A stretch of 64,000 nucleotides of DNA from Desulfopila aestuarii DSM 18488 (GCA_945863875.1 CAMBBS010000017.1:24071-88070), one strand, 5' to 3'; shown: positions 44,499 to 54,234, counted from the first letter of the stretch. Translations and numbers: made by a program. The notes: a model not told the origin generated them from the sequence alone.

Positions 44499-47400
44499 AT
44501 GAATCAGAGAGAACAGCAGGGTAAAAATATTGAAGCACTGAAGTCATTCAACAATACTATCGTTACGAGCCGGCTGTATCCCCCGGAGGCTCCCCAGGTC
44601 GCAAGCGCTGTGGATAGAGGGTATAAAGGCATGAAACTCTACCTGCGGCAGTATGGGGATTTGCAGTACGCCCTGCAAGGCGGAGTGCCCTTCCTCTGCG
44701 GGCAGCCTTTGAATCAGGAAACCGTTGATTCCTTCGCAAATCTGGTTGTTTATCGGCAGTTGCGGCTACTTGGCCTGTCGAAGCTGGTTGTCAGTTCCGA
44801 GATGGACCGCTTTGCTTTTGGCCAACTCCTTCAGGTTTTTAACGCCTCCGTTGAAAAAATTAAGAATGAGGGCGGGGGCCTTGAGTATATCACCAGCCTT
44901 GGCCTGGCAAGTTATTTTCCCGACGAGAGAGGAGAGTCCGAGGCAAAGCCCCCCTTTGCAGACCAGGTAGATGAGACACGGACTCGGAAACCGGCAGGGG
45001 TGCGACCGGAACTGGTGGCCTGTCTCTTTGGCAGGGACGCAAGACCTGTCGTCGAATCCGAGCTGCAGAAAAAAATGACCACCACGGAAATGGCAATTGA
45101 TATTCTGGCGGCCGGTGCAGCGCGTATTTTGCAGGACATACAAAAGAAAAAGATGATTGTCACATCACAGGATTTTCCCTTGATGCTGGAAAAGGCCGGG
45201 GCATTGATCGACAAGGATAAACGGACGGAAGTGGCACTGGGGCTGGCGAAAGTACTGGAGGAAAATCTAAAGGAACCAGCCCTGGGCGTTTTACTGGCGC
45301 AGGACTATTCCGATGGGGGTGATGCTTTTGGCAGTACGCTCTATGATGGATTGGTCGGTTTTCTTACCACGGAGAAACTTGCCGGCATCATGCGGTTTTT
45401 CAAGGAGAAGTTGGATAAAGCGCGACGTGTCGGCGGTGCCGATTCGTCCCAGGTGCAGTGCCTCGGTAAGGCGCTGATGCTGCTGATGAACAGCAAAAAA
45501 GGGAAACATTTTCTTGGTGCTGAGAAGGCGAGAACTCTTATTCATGAAGGCGAGAGGGAAAGGAAAAAACGCCGCCTCGAGGCCGGTATCCAAGGAATTC
45601 TGCAGGGAAACACCAGTCTGTTAAAAAGTGAGGAGCTGGTTGATTATCTCCCGCATGCGGTGCGACAAATACAGAAAAAAACTGGGGATGCAGAGGTGTC
45701 CATACTTATGCGCCGTTTGACGGCATCTCTTCAGACAGAGAGTGAAGACGTTCGGCAATCACTGCTGAAAAGTATCATACCTATCGGCGAAGATCTTCTT
45801 GCCGCCGGGCATTGGCGCCATGTCGATCTCCTGCTCAAGCCGCTCATGGAAGAAGTTCGTCAAGGTGGGTATGAAGATGCCCTGCTGGAGAAGGCATTCG
45901 CTTTTTTCCAGCAGGTGATGCAAAAAAGCTGGCAGGATGGCGAAAATGACCGGGGGGATGCAATACTCAATCTTTTTCATCAGATCCGCTCTGGTCAGTT
46001 GGCTCTTTCGCCTGCAACAAAGGCCATAGTGGCCAAAGTGCAGGACAAAGGAATTCGCCGCGCATATCTACCGCAACTTCTTGCCCAGTGCCTTGCAGTT
46101 CCACTGGATGAAAGGCTCAGTTATCGCCTGATACTTCAGGGTCCGGTCGCGCTTCGTTTCCTCGTCGAATCCCTTATCAATACCGGCAATGCGCCTGATC
46201 GGATAAAAATTATAGATCTTCTCACCGGTAATCCGCATTTTCTGCCTGCGGTCATTCACGAGCGATTGCAGGAACATATGCCCTGGTACGGCAAGCGCAA
46301 TCTGATTAAGCTACTGGGTGAGACCGGTAAAGAAGAAGATGCCGAGAACATTCTGCCCTATCTGCGTCATGATGATTTCCGGGTACAGCGGGAGACCTTT
46401 CTTACCCTCTATAAGTTAGGAGGACGAAACAGAAAACAATTGCTGCTACGGGCTCTCGACGAGTCCTCCGAGTCGATAAAGGTCCAGGTGGTCGGGGCTC
46501 TCGCTAATTTCTGTGATGCAGAAGTGGCGGTGAAACTGGTTGACCTGCTGGCCTCGCATGAACACTTTAGCGAGCCAAACCGCAATGATCTGCTGCTGCA
46601 ATTAATGGAGACTCTTGGGCGATGTGCTTTTCCCGTGGCGCATAAGGGTGTAAGTGCCTTTCTCCAGGCGAGGGGACAGCGGGCGACGAAGAAGATTTCC
46701 GAACAGGTCTGGTCCTCGGCGGAAAAAGCCTTGAAGTTTTTGCATAACGAGCTGCAGGAAACGCGAAAAAAACATATTCAGGCCAGCCAGTTGCGAAAAA
46801 ATGCCCTGAAACAGGCGGCCAAAATGAGCAAGACAGGGGTAACGCAGCGGGTTATCACGGGTTTGCCGCAGGAACAGGCCGTGCGAAGCCTTGTTGCCCG
46901 CGGGGATAAAGAAGCAGCTGGAAAACAGCTGCTTGAGCTCATTGAAAGAGCGGCCCGTCTGCGCAATTTTGTCCAGGCGGAAAAATTACGGGAATGGCTT
47001 GTCGAGATCGATTCGACGGCTCTTGGCCCTATCGTTCTCGCCACAGAGATTATTGATCAGGAGAAAATTGCCGCGATTGACAAAGGCCATCTGGAGATTT
47101 GGAGCGGTTTGTATGACATTCTGACCACGGATGAATTCAGTGCCGTCTATCACGCCCTGAAACATAAAACGTATGAAAACGAGGAGATTATCGTCAATCA
47201 GGGGGCCTTGCAGGGGGCGCTCTTTTTCATCAATTCAGGAAAAGTCAAACTCTATTTTGGTGACCAGGGCAGTGAGGTCCTGGTTGACACCATGGGAAGG
47301 GGGCAAGTCTTTGGGGAAGGGGCATTTTTTGAAGCCTCGGTGTGGACCATTTCAGTCGCCGCCGTTGGAAGGTCGGAAATATCCGTTTTGAAGCTGGACG

Positions 47401-47882
47401 CCCTGCAGCAATGGGCAGAGGACTTTCCCGGCCTGGACGAAAAATTACAGGCTTTTTGTAAAAAGTTCGAAAAAATTGAGGACTTCATCAAGCGGACATC
47501 GAATGATCGACGGCAACACAAACGGTATCGGATCGCTGGCAGGGTGGCAGCAACACTGCTCGATGATCGCGGTCGAGGTATCGGTACCGGCTTTATGGCC
47601 GAACTCTTCGATATCTCCGCAGGGGGTCTTTCCTTTCTGCTGCGGATCTCACAAAAAGAAAATGTGCGTTTACTGCTGGGCAGAAAGATGCTGGTGCAAC
47701 TGCCGAAGGGCATGATGGCAACGGAGGGCATCGCCCTTGCCGGTGATATTCTGGCCGTGAAAAACACCTACGCCGTGGAGAACGATTATTCTCTGCATAT
47801 GAAATTTGACACGGTGATAGATCTCAAGCAGCTGCATGATGTGGTAACCTTGATGCGTGAAGAATCACCGGTGATCGAGTAA
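44499..47882 (+). CDS. HEAT-like repeat protein with cyclic-nucleotide-binding and PilZ domains
   Basis: This 1127-residue soluble protein is mostly helical. HEAT-like repeats are clearest at about 610-700 (ILPYLRHDDFRVQRETFLTLYKLG and ALDESSESIKVQVVGALANF). A CRP-type cyclic-nucleotide-binding domain follows at about 870-985 (NEEIIVNQGALQGALFFINSG, GQVFGEGAFFE), without a DNA-binding helix-turn-helix. A C-terminal PilZ domain at about 1002-1110 keeps both c-di-GMP motifs: RxxxR at R1005-R1009 and DxSxxG at D1038-G1043. It should be a scaffold responding to nucleotide second messengers. Its stop codon is directly followed by the ATG of the helicase-like gene. I know no named family with this architecture. 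Confidence 0.85.
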   Translation: MNQREQQGKNIEALKSFNNTIVTSRLYPPEAPQVASAVDRGYKGMKLYLRQYGDLQYALQGGVPFLCGQPLNQETVDSFANLVVYRQLRLLGLSKLVVSSEMDRFAFGQLLQVFNASVEKIKNEGGGLEYITSLGLASYFPDERGESEAKPPFADQVDETRTRKPAGVRPELVACLFGRDARPVVESELQKKMTTTEMAIDILAAGAARILQDIQKKKMIVTSQDFPLMLEKAGALIDKDKRTEVALGLAKVLEENLKEPALGVLLAQDYSDGGDAFGSTLYDGLVGFLTTEKLAGIMRFFKEKLDKARRVGGADSSQVQCLGKALMLLMNSKKGKHFLGAEKARTLIHEGERERKKRRLEAGIQGILQGNTSLLKSEELVDYLPHAVRQIQKKTGDAEVSILMRRLTASLQTESEDVRQSLLKSIIPIGEDLLAAGHWRHVDLLLKPLMEEVRQGGYEDALLEKAFAFFQQVMQKSWQDGENDRGDAILNLFHQIRSGQLALSPATKAIVAKVQDKGIRRAYLPQLLAQCLAVPLDERLSYRLILQGPVALRFLVESLINTGNAPDRIKIIDLLTGNPHFLPAVIHERLQEHMPWYGKRNLIKLLGETGKEEDAENILPYLRHDDFRVQRETFLTLYKLGGRNRKQLLLRALDESSESIKVQVVGALANFCDAEVAVKLVDLLASHEHFSEPNRNDLLLQLMETLGRCAFPVAHKGVSAFLQARGQRATKKISEQVWSSAEKALKFLHNELQETRKKHIQASQLRKNALKQAAKMSKTGVTQRVITGLPQEQAVRSLVARGDKEAAGKQLLELIERAARLRNFVQAEKLREWLVEIDSTALGPIVLATEIIDQEKIAAIDKGHLEIWSGLYDILTTDEFSAVYHALKHKTYENEEIIVNQGALQGALFFINSGKVKLYFGDQGSEVLVDTMGRGQVFGEGAFFEASVWTISVAAVGRSEISVLKLDALQQWAEDFPGLDEKLQAFCKKFEKIEDFIKRTSNDRRQHKRYRIAGRVAATLLDDRGRGIGTGFMAELFDISAGGLSFLLRISQKENVRLLLGRKMLVQLPKGMMATEGIALAGDILAVKNTYAVENDYSLHMKFDTVIDLKQLHDVVTLMREESPVIE

Positions 47883-49733
47883 ATGACCGGACAGATAGGC
47901 ACCCAGCCCCCTGACTCTTCCTCTCCAGAGCTTCGCCTGGCTGAACGGAACGATCTGATTTCCCGGTTCTACCTCAAACATCTGCCGGGTAAGTGGCAGG
48001 AAAAATTCGTTACCGAGTGTCCTTTTTGTACAGATCATGGGTATGCCAGCGGTCGCTTGGTCATTTTTTTAAACCGGGAAAGTTTTTTTCATGGGTATTT
48101 CCGCTGTCTCAACCGCTGTGTTCCCGGCGGCTTTCCCCTCTGGTTTGCCCATCTGGCCGGCATCTCGCTGAAGGAGGTGCCGGATTATGAAGAGGACCGG
48201 CAGGTCGCTTTAGAACAACCGGTTTTTCCGGTGAAAAATATCAATGAAGAGGTTCGTGCCTTCCAGGGCCGGATAAGCGAGCCCGTCTTCAGGCAGTTCG
48301 AGCAGAGTGGCGTTACAGAGGCTGCCCTTGTGGAAATGCAGGTGGGGTTCAATGGTCGCTATATTGTCTACCCCTATATTCAGGAAGACGGCAATTGTTA
48401 TTCCGCCCGCTGCGTCTATCCGGAAAAGACGGAAGACTTCTTCTGGCATGGAAATGAAGAGTTCAGCAGAGAGCCGTTTACTCTCTTTAATGTTCAGGAT
48501 ATCACCCGCTGCGAAAATGGAGCACTGTTTCTCTGCGAGGGGGAAGAAAACCTTCTGACCTTGAAGCAGCTCGGTTTTCCAGGTGTGGCCGTATCGCACT
48601 ACAATGTTCTGGAAAAACTTCCTGCCCAGCTGTTTGATAAGCTGAACACAGTTTTTATCTGTTGCGCCAATACCTTGGAATCACAGAAGAGTGGTGCAAA
48701 TCTTGCGTCAAGGATCGGTTACAAGGCGAGAATTCTTACCTGGCCGGAAAAGAGTCCCAGGCCATATACTCTTTGGCAGCTGGCCAGGGATGCAGGGAAA
48801 ATGTTCGGTGCACACGTCGGGGAAATGGTCAAGGCATCTTGCGCTTTCTCACCGTTTGCCTCACCCCTGCGGGAATATCATGGCTTTTTACAAACTCTGG
48901 CCAAAGAACAGGGGGAGGAATATCTCAACCTTTCCTCGGGGTTTTCCCGACTGGATGCGGCCCTTGGCGGTATCCACGGCCTTAATGTGATCGGCGGGGC
49001 GCCGAAGCTTGGCAAATCGACATTTTTGATCCAGATTGCCTCGGAAATGGCTTCAAGGAAGATACCGGTTCTCTACTATGACTTTGAAAATGGCCGGCAA
49101 AAAATCTATCAGCGCACTTTGAGCCGACTGGCGCGGTTGTCAAATGACCAATTGACAGAACGGCGGCTGTCGGCAGAGCAGAAACAACACTTCGCAGCGG
49201 CACAAAGAAAACTGCAAAAAATGTTTTTTTTCTGGCGGGTGATCAACGACCGCAAGCTAACCCCTGAACTGATGCGTAAACATATCGATTTCATCCGCCA
49301 TGAAACGAGAAGTGCATATACCGTCGTCGTCGTCGACAGTCTGCATAAACTGCCGTTTAACGAATTTACCGAGAGGCGCACCGGTATTGATGCCTGGCTG
49401 CGGCAGATGGAGTCTATCCGAGATGAGCTGCAGGTGTCTTTTCTGGTTATCTCGGAACTCTCCAGGGGGGCAGGGGGCTCCTACCTCGAAGAACCGCATC
49501 TTGGGATGTTTAAAGGATCCGGTGATATCGAATACAGTGCCGATAACGCCATGGTCCTCCACCGCCCTGCCCCGGACAATAGTCAACCGGGTCAATATGC
49601 AGGAAAAGAAACTACCCTCTCGCTGGTGGCGAGCCGGGAACATAGTCCGGGGCGCGTTGCCGACTATCATCTGGATTTCCCCTATTGGGGCTTCACCGAG
49701 GGTCCGGTGTCGGAAAAAGGCCGATCCCGATAA
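47883..49733 (+). CDS. Twinkle/gp4-like primase-helicase with degraded TOPRIM site
   Basis: The N-terminus has a zinc-binding region with C46-x2-C49 and C75-x3-C79 (CPFC, CLNRC). A TOPRIM-like domain (about residues 205-290) keeps the Glu in LFLCEGEENLL, but the DxD metal site is replaced around 260-265 by CCANTL. The C-terminal RecA/DnaB-type ATPase (about 350-600) has Walker A GGAPKLGKST (about 371-380), a YYDFEN segment, Walker B VVVVDSLHKLP and SELSRG. It looks able to hydrolyse ATP on DNA but probably not to prime. The ATG abuts the upstream stop codon (TAAATG). No phage genes surround it. Its role is unknown. Confidence 0.85.
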   Translation: MTGQIGTQPPDSSSPELRLAERNDLISRFYLKHLPGKWQEKFVTECPFCTDHGYASGRLVIFLNRESFFHGYFRCLNRCVPGGFPLWFAHLAGISLKEVPDYEEDRQVALEQPVFPVKNINEEVRAFQGRISEPVFRQFEQSGVTEAALVEMQVGFNGRYIVYPYIQEDGNCYSARCVYPEKTEDFFWHGNEEFSREPFTLFNVQDITRCENGALFLCEGEENLLTLKQLGFPGVAVSHYNVLEKLPAQLFDKLNTVFICCANTLESQKSGANLASRIGYKARILTWPEKSPRPYTLWQLARDAGKMFGAHVGEMVKASCAFSPFASPLREYHGFLQTLAKEQGEEYLNLSSGFSRLDAALGGIHGLNVIGGAPKLGKSTFLIQIASEMASRKIPVLYYDFENGRQKIYQRTLSRLARLSNDQLTERRLSAEQKQHFAAAQRKLQKMFFFWRVINDRKLTPELMRKHIDFIRHETRSAYTVVVVDSLHKLPFNEFTERRTGIDAWLRQMESIRDELQVSFLVISELSRGAGGSYLEEPHLGMFKGSGDIEYSADNAMVLHRPAPDNSQPGQYAGKETTLSLVASREHSPGRVADYHLDFPYWGFTEGPVSEKGRSR

Positions 49734-49756
49734 AGAGCAAAGAGGCCATGTCTTTT

Positions 49757-51079
49757 CTATAAGAGATTTTCCAGCTGCCATTTTTCGAGCGCGGCCAAAG
49801 CTCTATCCGCTCGCTCTTGTCCCCGGAATTTTTTTCTTATTTTTTTCTCCCAGGCTGGAAAGAGGCCGAAGTTGATGTTCGACGGTTGAAAGCGAGCAGG
49901 GTCACTCTCCGTCAGGTGGAAGATCAGCGAGCCAAGTGCGGTCTCGCGCGGGGGCACGACGGGCGGCTGGTTGTTTATCAGGCGAGCGGCGTTGATTCCT
50001 GCCAGCAGCCCCATGGCGGCCGATTCCACATAACCTTCAACTCCTGAGAGCTGTCCTGCCAGCAGCAGATCAGACCTGATCTTGAATTGCAGGGTCGGTT
50101 GCAGCAGCTCGGGGGAGAGGACAAAGGTGTTGCGGTGGATCGAACCCAATCTGGCAAATTCGACCTTCTCCATGCCGGGGATGAGTCGAAAAATCCGCTC
50201 CTGTTCCGGGTAGGTCAGTTTGGTTTGAAAACCGACCATATTATATGTGGTCCCGGCCTGGTTTTCCTTGCGCAGCTGCACCACGGCGTACGGCTCCTCT
50301 CCCGTTTTAGGATCGGCCAGGCCGACCGGTTTCATCGGTCCAAACCGCAGGGTCTCGACACCGCGAGAGCACATGACCTCCACCGGCAGACAGCCTTCAA
50401 AATATTTGACATCCTCAAAATCTTTCAGGGGCATACACTCGGCTTTACCAAGTTCGTCAATAAATTTCAGGTAGGTGTCTTTGTCCATCGGACAGTTCAG
50501 ATAATCGCCGGGGCCGTCGTCGTAGCGTGATTTACAGTAGATGGTGTCCATGTTCAGCGAATCGGCAGCCACTATCGGCGCTATGGCATCGTAAAAGGCC
50601 AGGCGCTTTTTGCCGGTAAGCTCGGCGAGAGATTCGGCAAGCGGAGTCGAGGTCAGGGGACCGGTGGCAAGAATGACCGGCGCGTCGCCCGGTGGCGGGA
50701 TTTCGTGGACCTCCCGCCGGTCAATTTTGATGAGAGGGTGAGCCGCGATGATTTCGGTGATCCGGCTGGAGAATTTTTCTCTATCCACCGCCAGAGCCTT
50801 GCCGGCCGGCACTTGGGTCTCGTAGGCCGTTCGTATGATCAGGGAGTTGCAGCGCTGCATCTCTTCTTTCAACAGCCCGACGGCAGACGTCTGATCGTTT
50901 GACCTGAGTGAATTGGAACAGACCAGTTCACCAAGTTTTTCTGATCGATGCGCCGGGCTGAATTGCAATGGTTTCATGTCGACAAGATGAACCTGACCGC
51001 CTCTTGCGGCAATCTGCCAGGCCGCTTCGCAACCGGCAAGCCCGCCGCCTATGATAGTAACTGTCTGCTGCTTGTCCAT
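49757..51079 (-). CDS. trmFO: Methylenetetrahydrofolate--tRNA-(uracil-5-)-methyltransferase TrmFO
   Basis: TrmFO makes ribothymidine at position 54 of tRNA using methylenetetrahydrofolate and FADH2. The FAD-binding start is [18 protein letters not shown], followed by [19 protein letters not shown] with the conserved Cys. [26 protein letters not shown] and the [24 protein letters not shown] segment are also present. From the ATG at 51079 it has 440 residues, the normal length; the longer open frame adds 25 residues without family likeness. It converges on the helicase-like gene. Confidence 0.95.
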   Translation of the reverse strand: MDKQQTVTIIGGGLAGCEAAWQIAARGGQVHLVDMKPLQFSPAHRSEKLGELVCSNSLRSNDQTSAVGLLKEEMQRCNSLIIRTAYETQVPAGKALAVDREKFSSRITEIIAAHPLIKIDRREVHEIPPPGDAPVILATGPLTSTPLAESLAELTGKKRLAFYDAIAPIVAADSLNMDTIYCKSRYDDGPGDYLNCPMDKDTYLKFIDELGKAECMPLKDFEDVKYFEGCLPVEVMCSRGVETLRFGPMKPVGLADPKTGEEPYAVVQLRKENQAGTTYNMVGFQTKLTYPEQERIFRLIPGMEKVEFARLGSIHRNTFVLSPELLQPTLQFKIRSDLLLAGQLSGVEGYVESAAMGLLAGINAARLINNQPPVVPPRETALGSLIFHLTESDPARFQPSNINFGLFPAWEKKIRKKFRGQERADRALAALEKWQLENLL

Positions 51080-51189
51080 GGGGTCTGTTTTGCTGGAGAG
51101 GTTACAGGGCAAGATATCAGGTTCTGCCGCTAGTGGATAGAAGTGGATTATCAAAAGTAGATGCCGTCACGGCGCATTGTAAGCACGCC

Positions 51190-52416
51190 TCAGGCATCGT
51201 CAATTGGTTTTCGACCGGCAAGGACATAGTAGAGGAATCCGAGAAATTCAAGAAGCAGCATCAGGAAAAAACCGACAGCGAAGCCTTGCGGGGAGAGGGC
51301 CGTTGCGTCCCTGGTAAAAAAATCGATGATGCCTCCGATAGCCCATTGACCGGCGAAGGCGGCGACGAAAACAAGGAGATTGACGGCGGTGGTAACCCGG
51401 CCGGACAACTGCACCGGAAAGGACTGGGACAGAGCGGAATAGGCGATAATACCCGATGTTCCCAGGAAACCAAAAGCGAGCCAGACCGGAACATGCCATG
51501 CGGTGGGGCCAAAGATTAACAGCAGCTGGACGACCATGAAAAGAGTCATGCCGGTTACCGCGGTGGTGGCGACAGAGATCCCCCGCTTGTTTAACTGTTC
51601 GGTGATGCTGCCAAGAGTGATAAAGCCGGCAATCATGGCCACGGCGATCCAGAAAAGCAGTCCCGCCACCTCCGTTCGCCCAAGCCCGGCAACATGGCTG
51701 AGCCACGGGCCGGCCCAGAGCCCCTGGATGGCTAAGAAAGCCGCCTGGGACATGGTGGTGAGCGGGGCGGTTCGCCAGAATTTTCTGCTGGTAAATATCT
51801 CCCGGATGCCGCGCAGCTGATTGTCCAGGCTTTCTCCGGCGGCTTCGATTTTTTTTTCAGGGACAATAGAGAAAACAGCCACCGCCGTTACAAGGGTCAA
51901 CAGGGCCAGACCCATGAACACCCCCCGCCAGTCGGTAAACTGCAAAGCCGCCTCAACCGGGGCGGTGGCGGCCAGGGCGCCAAGGCCACCGGCGGCCATC
52001 TGCAAGCCGTTGACCATCGCCCATTTTTCTCGTGGAAACCACAGGGCATAGCCCTTGAATGCGGCCATCAGGCAGGCGGAAACGCCGAATCCGATAAAGG
52101 CGCGGCCGACGACAAGACCGGTAAGGCTTTCAGCCCGGGCAAAGATAAAGGCGCCGAAGGCGGCAAAAAGAAGCACGGCGGCTTCAACCTTTCTCGGGCC
52201 AAAGCGGTCGAGCAGGACCCCGAGTGGCAGCTGGAAGGAGGCGAAGGCGATAAAATAGGTGGCCGTGAGCAAGCCCAGGGCGGATGGACCGACGCCGATG
52301 TCGGCGATAAGATCGGGGGCTATCACCGCATTGACCACCCGATAGAGATACGATAGGAAATAGCCGGCGGCAAAGGGGAGAAAAACCCGGAGGATAGTCA
52401 GTGGTTGCATGGTCAT
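51190..52416 (-). CDS. Major facilitator superfamily transporter
   Basis: A 408-residue inner-membrane protein with about 12 hydrophobic helices. The loop 2-3 motif is seen as PLGVLLDRFGPRKVEAAVLLFAAFGA, and a second-half repeat as ALSQSFPVQLSGRVTTAVNLL. The N-terminal FAAGYFLSYLYRVVNAVIAPDL is common in nitrate/sialate- and phthalate-type permeases annotated only as MFS. The substrate is unknown. Two Met codons (52416 and 52410) could start it; neither has a strong ribosome-binding site. Its longer open frame overlaps the 3D-domain gene by 4 nt, so they are likely one transcript. Confidence 0.88.
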   Translation of the reverse strand: MTMQPLTILRVFLPFAAGYFLSYLYRVVNAVIAPDLIADIGVGPSALGLLTATYFIAFASFQLPLGVLLDRFGPRKVEAAVLLFAAFGAFIFARAESLTGLVVGRAFIGFGVSACLMAAFKGYALWFPREKWAMVNGLQMAAGGLGALAATAPVEAALQFTDWRGVFMGLALLTLVTAVAVFSIVPEKKIEAAGESLDNQLRGIREIFTSRKFWRTAPLTTMSQAAFLAIQGLWAGPWLSHVAGLGRTEVAGLLFWIAVAMIAGFITLGSITEQLNKRGISVATTAVTGMTLFMVVQLLLIFGPTAWHVPVWLAFGFLGTSGIIAYSALSQSFPVQLSGRVTTAVNLLVFVAAFAGQWAIGGIIDFFTRDATALSPQGFAVGFFLMLLLEFLGFLYYVLAGRKPIDDA

Positions 52417-52454
52417 AATACATTTAAATGGCAAAGGTTCCCTTGGGCCGGGTG

Positions 52455-53036
52455 TCACCGGGGATATTCGATGACAACCCGCACTTTTTTTCTGCCCCAG
52501 ACGAGGGCATCGCTGTGCGAGTCAAAAAAGAGATCGATCCGGTCCGGCCCCTTGATGGCCCCCCCCCGGTCTTCGACCACACCCCAGCCATAGCCCGGTA
52601 CATTCATGCGGGTACCGAAAGGATAGTATTTCGTATCGGCGGCGATAGTACCCTCTTGGGGCAGCAGATACCAGGGGAAAAACACAAGACGGACGGGGAT
52701 CATCCAGGGACGGTGCAGAGAGTCCATGGAAAACAGCCCCTCCTCTGCCTCGTAGGGCACCGTGCCGCTGGCGGTCAGGCCGCTGTACGGTTTGCCGGCA
52801 CTCGGGCCTGCGCTGACATAGCGGTTCCAGAAATCGAGTTTGAACAGGTGCCAGCTCCCCCTTTCCCAGCCGCAGCACGAAGAGCAGCCGCAATAGGCGG
52901 TGGTTTCCATTATTCTCGCGACCGGGGGCTTGGCACAGCCGCTGAGCAGCAGCACCGCAAGCATTGAGAATAAAAAGAACAGGCGACCCCATTGGGTGCC
53001 CGGTGCCTCTGCCTGCATGTTGTTTCTTTGTCTCAT
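52455..53036 (-). CDS. 3D-domain lipoprotein (MltA C-terminal-like)
   Basis: The N-terminus has a lipoprotein signal with lipobox LLSGC at about residues 30-34, so it should be anchored to a membrane on the periplasmic side. The C-terminal part is a 3D domain, with the three Asp in VEDRGGAIKGPDRIDLFFDSHSDALVWG. This domain is shared with lytic transglycosylase MltA, but the MltA catalytic barrel is missing. A cysteine-rich segment YCGCSSCCGW is found in this subfamily. It may cut or bind peptidoglycan. The alternative start at 53018 is possible. Confidence 0.85.
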   Translation of the reverse strand: MRQRNNMQAEAPGTQWGRLFFLFSMLAVLLLSGCAKPPVARIMETTAYCGCSSCCGWERGSWHLFKLDFWNRYVSAGPSAGKPYSGLTASGTVPYEAEEGLFSMDSLHRPWMIPVRLVFFPWYLLPQEGTIAADTKYYPFGTRMNVPGYGWGVVEDRGGAIKGPDRIDLFFDSHSDALVWGRKKVRVVIEYPR

Positions 53037-53507
53037 GGTACTGTAGTGTGCTCAATGAACGCGCAATTATGCCGGCGTGCAGCAATGAATGGAAAATATG
53101 TATATGCTGCCCAATGATACCACGATTCATCGGTAATCGATAGGTTACAATAACAGGCCCATTGTCGGCCATTTTTTCCATCGGGTGGGGCAGTTTTCAT
53201 AATGGAGATCATGCAGCGGATAAACTTTGATCTTGTCGCTGCCATGTCCGAAATAAATTGCACGGAATATCTGATAACGAACGTCCATGATTCTGGTGGC
53301 CTTTCGCAAACTATGGCGCAAGCCCATTTCTGTTGCGGAAAATTATGATATGGTTTTGCGGCAACCGGCAAGCCGTTTTTTCTTGACAAAAAACTGGCCG
53401 TGAATTAATGCAATATGACACCTGATAACAGGATCGCAATGATGTTCGGATAGCCAACTAAGTATGATGAATACTTATTTTTCACTCACAATTTATGGAG
53501 GTAATTC
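53037..53507. other. 471-nt intergenic region before ferredoxin
   Basis: No gene can be supported. A 60-residue minus-strand frame at 53145-53327 (MGLRHSLRKATRIMDVRYQI...) resembles nothing I know. A weak promoter candidate on the plus strand has a perfect TTGACA (53383-53388) and TAATGC 17 nt downstream (53406-53411), about 97 nt before the ferredoxin ATG. Confidence 0.4.
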
Positions 53508-53693
53508 ATGTTTGAAGTAATAGTAGACAAAGATAAATGCATCGGTGACGAAGAATGTGTAGCGGCATGCCCAGCGCAGGTTTTCGAGATGGTGGATGGT
53601 AAAGCAGAGCCGGTAGAAATGGACGAGTGTCTTGGTTGTGAGACCTGTGTTGAAGTCTGTCCTGAGGGCGCCATCACTGTAAACGAAGTCTAA
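53508..53693 (+). CDS. Dicluster 4Fe-4S ferredoxin
   Basis: This 61-residue protein carries two cluster motifs. The first is CIGDEECVAACP, with one extra residue in the first spacer (C-x4... rather than C-x2-C). The second is the classical CLGCETCVEVCP. It is an electron carrier for anaerobic metabolism. GGAGGTAATTC precedes the ATG, a strong ribosome-binding site, and a strong terminator follows 22 nt after the stop, so it is a single-gene transcript, probably highly expressed. Confidence 0.95.
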   Translation: MFEVIVDKDKCIGDEECVAACPAQVFEMVDGKAEPVEMDECLGCETCVEVCPEGAITVNEV

Positions 53694-53714
53694 TACCCGC
53701 GCTTCGATTTTCAT

Positions 53715-53757
53715 AAAACAAGCCCATCTCCTGCAAAGGAGATGGGCTTGTTTTATT
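53715..53757 (+). terminator. Terminator after ferredoxin
   Basis: A 17-bp perfect stem (AAAACAAGCCCATCTCC with GGAGATGGGCTTGTTTT) encloses TGCAAA and is followed by TTTATTT on the second arm side. Confidence 0.93.
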
Positions 53758-53776
53758 TATGCATGGTGAGTTTTTA

Positions 53777-54211
53777 ATGATAAACGGTCTGTCTCGTTTT
53801 AAACCGGGGGTGAATAGGCGCACCCATCTTTTCCTGTCTGCCGTGCTTTGGACGACGATTGGTTTACTGTTATTCAGCAAGGGTATTTTTCGGCTCAGTC
53901 AGCTGAACGACTGGCAGTTCCTGATGCCAACCGCTGCGATCCTCACCGGCAGCCTTAAAGCGTTTTTCATCCTCGACAGATCCGCCCGGCGGGGAATTAC
54001 CCGTATCCTCACCTTCAAGAATGGAACATGTCTTGGCGCGGTGTACTCCGTAAAAACATGGATATTGATATTGTGCATGATGGGTATGGGTGTTATCTTG
54101 CGAAATTCTTTTCTTCCCATTAGTCTGCTCATTTTTCTGTATATCACCATCGGTTGGGCGCTGCTGTTGTCCAGCAGGCTCGCCTGGAAGGCATGGCTCG
54201 ATCGAAAGTAA
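53777..54211 (+). CDS. Predicted membrane protein of unknown function
   Basis: The 144-residue protein begins MINGLSRFKPGVNRRTHLFLSAVLW and has about four hydrophobic segments: about 22-40, 48-63, 95-110 and 115-135. The pattern RTHLFLSAVLWTTIGLLLFSKG is seen in small uncharacterised membrane proteins of deltaproteobacteria that I cannot name. The ATG at 53777 has GGTGAG upstream. It is 23 nt before the alr start and may be cotranscribed with it. Confidence 0.65.
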   Translation: MINGLSRFKPGVNRRTHLFLSAVLWTTIGLLLFSKGIFRLSQLNDWQFLMPTAAILTGSLKAFFILDRSARRGITRILTFKNGTCLGAVYSVKTWILILCMMGMGVILRNSFLPISLLIFLYITIGWALLLSSRLAWKAWLDRK

Positions 54212-54234
54212 TCTTCTCTCCATTTTTTGCCGCT

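Noticed and set aside
47883..49733. Prophage origin for the primase-helicase
   Set aside because: No integrase, terminase, capsid or other phage gene is near; both flanks are housekeeping genes.
53145..53327. 60-codon minus-strand frame in the gap before ferredoxin
   Set aside because: It has no recognisable motif, no good ribosome-binding site and another long frame overlaps it; it could be a small gene, but nothing supports it.
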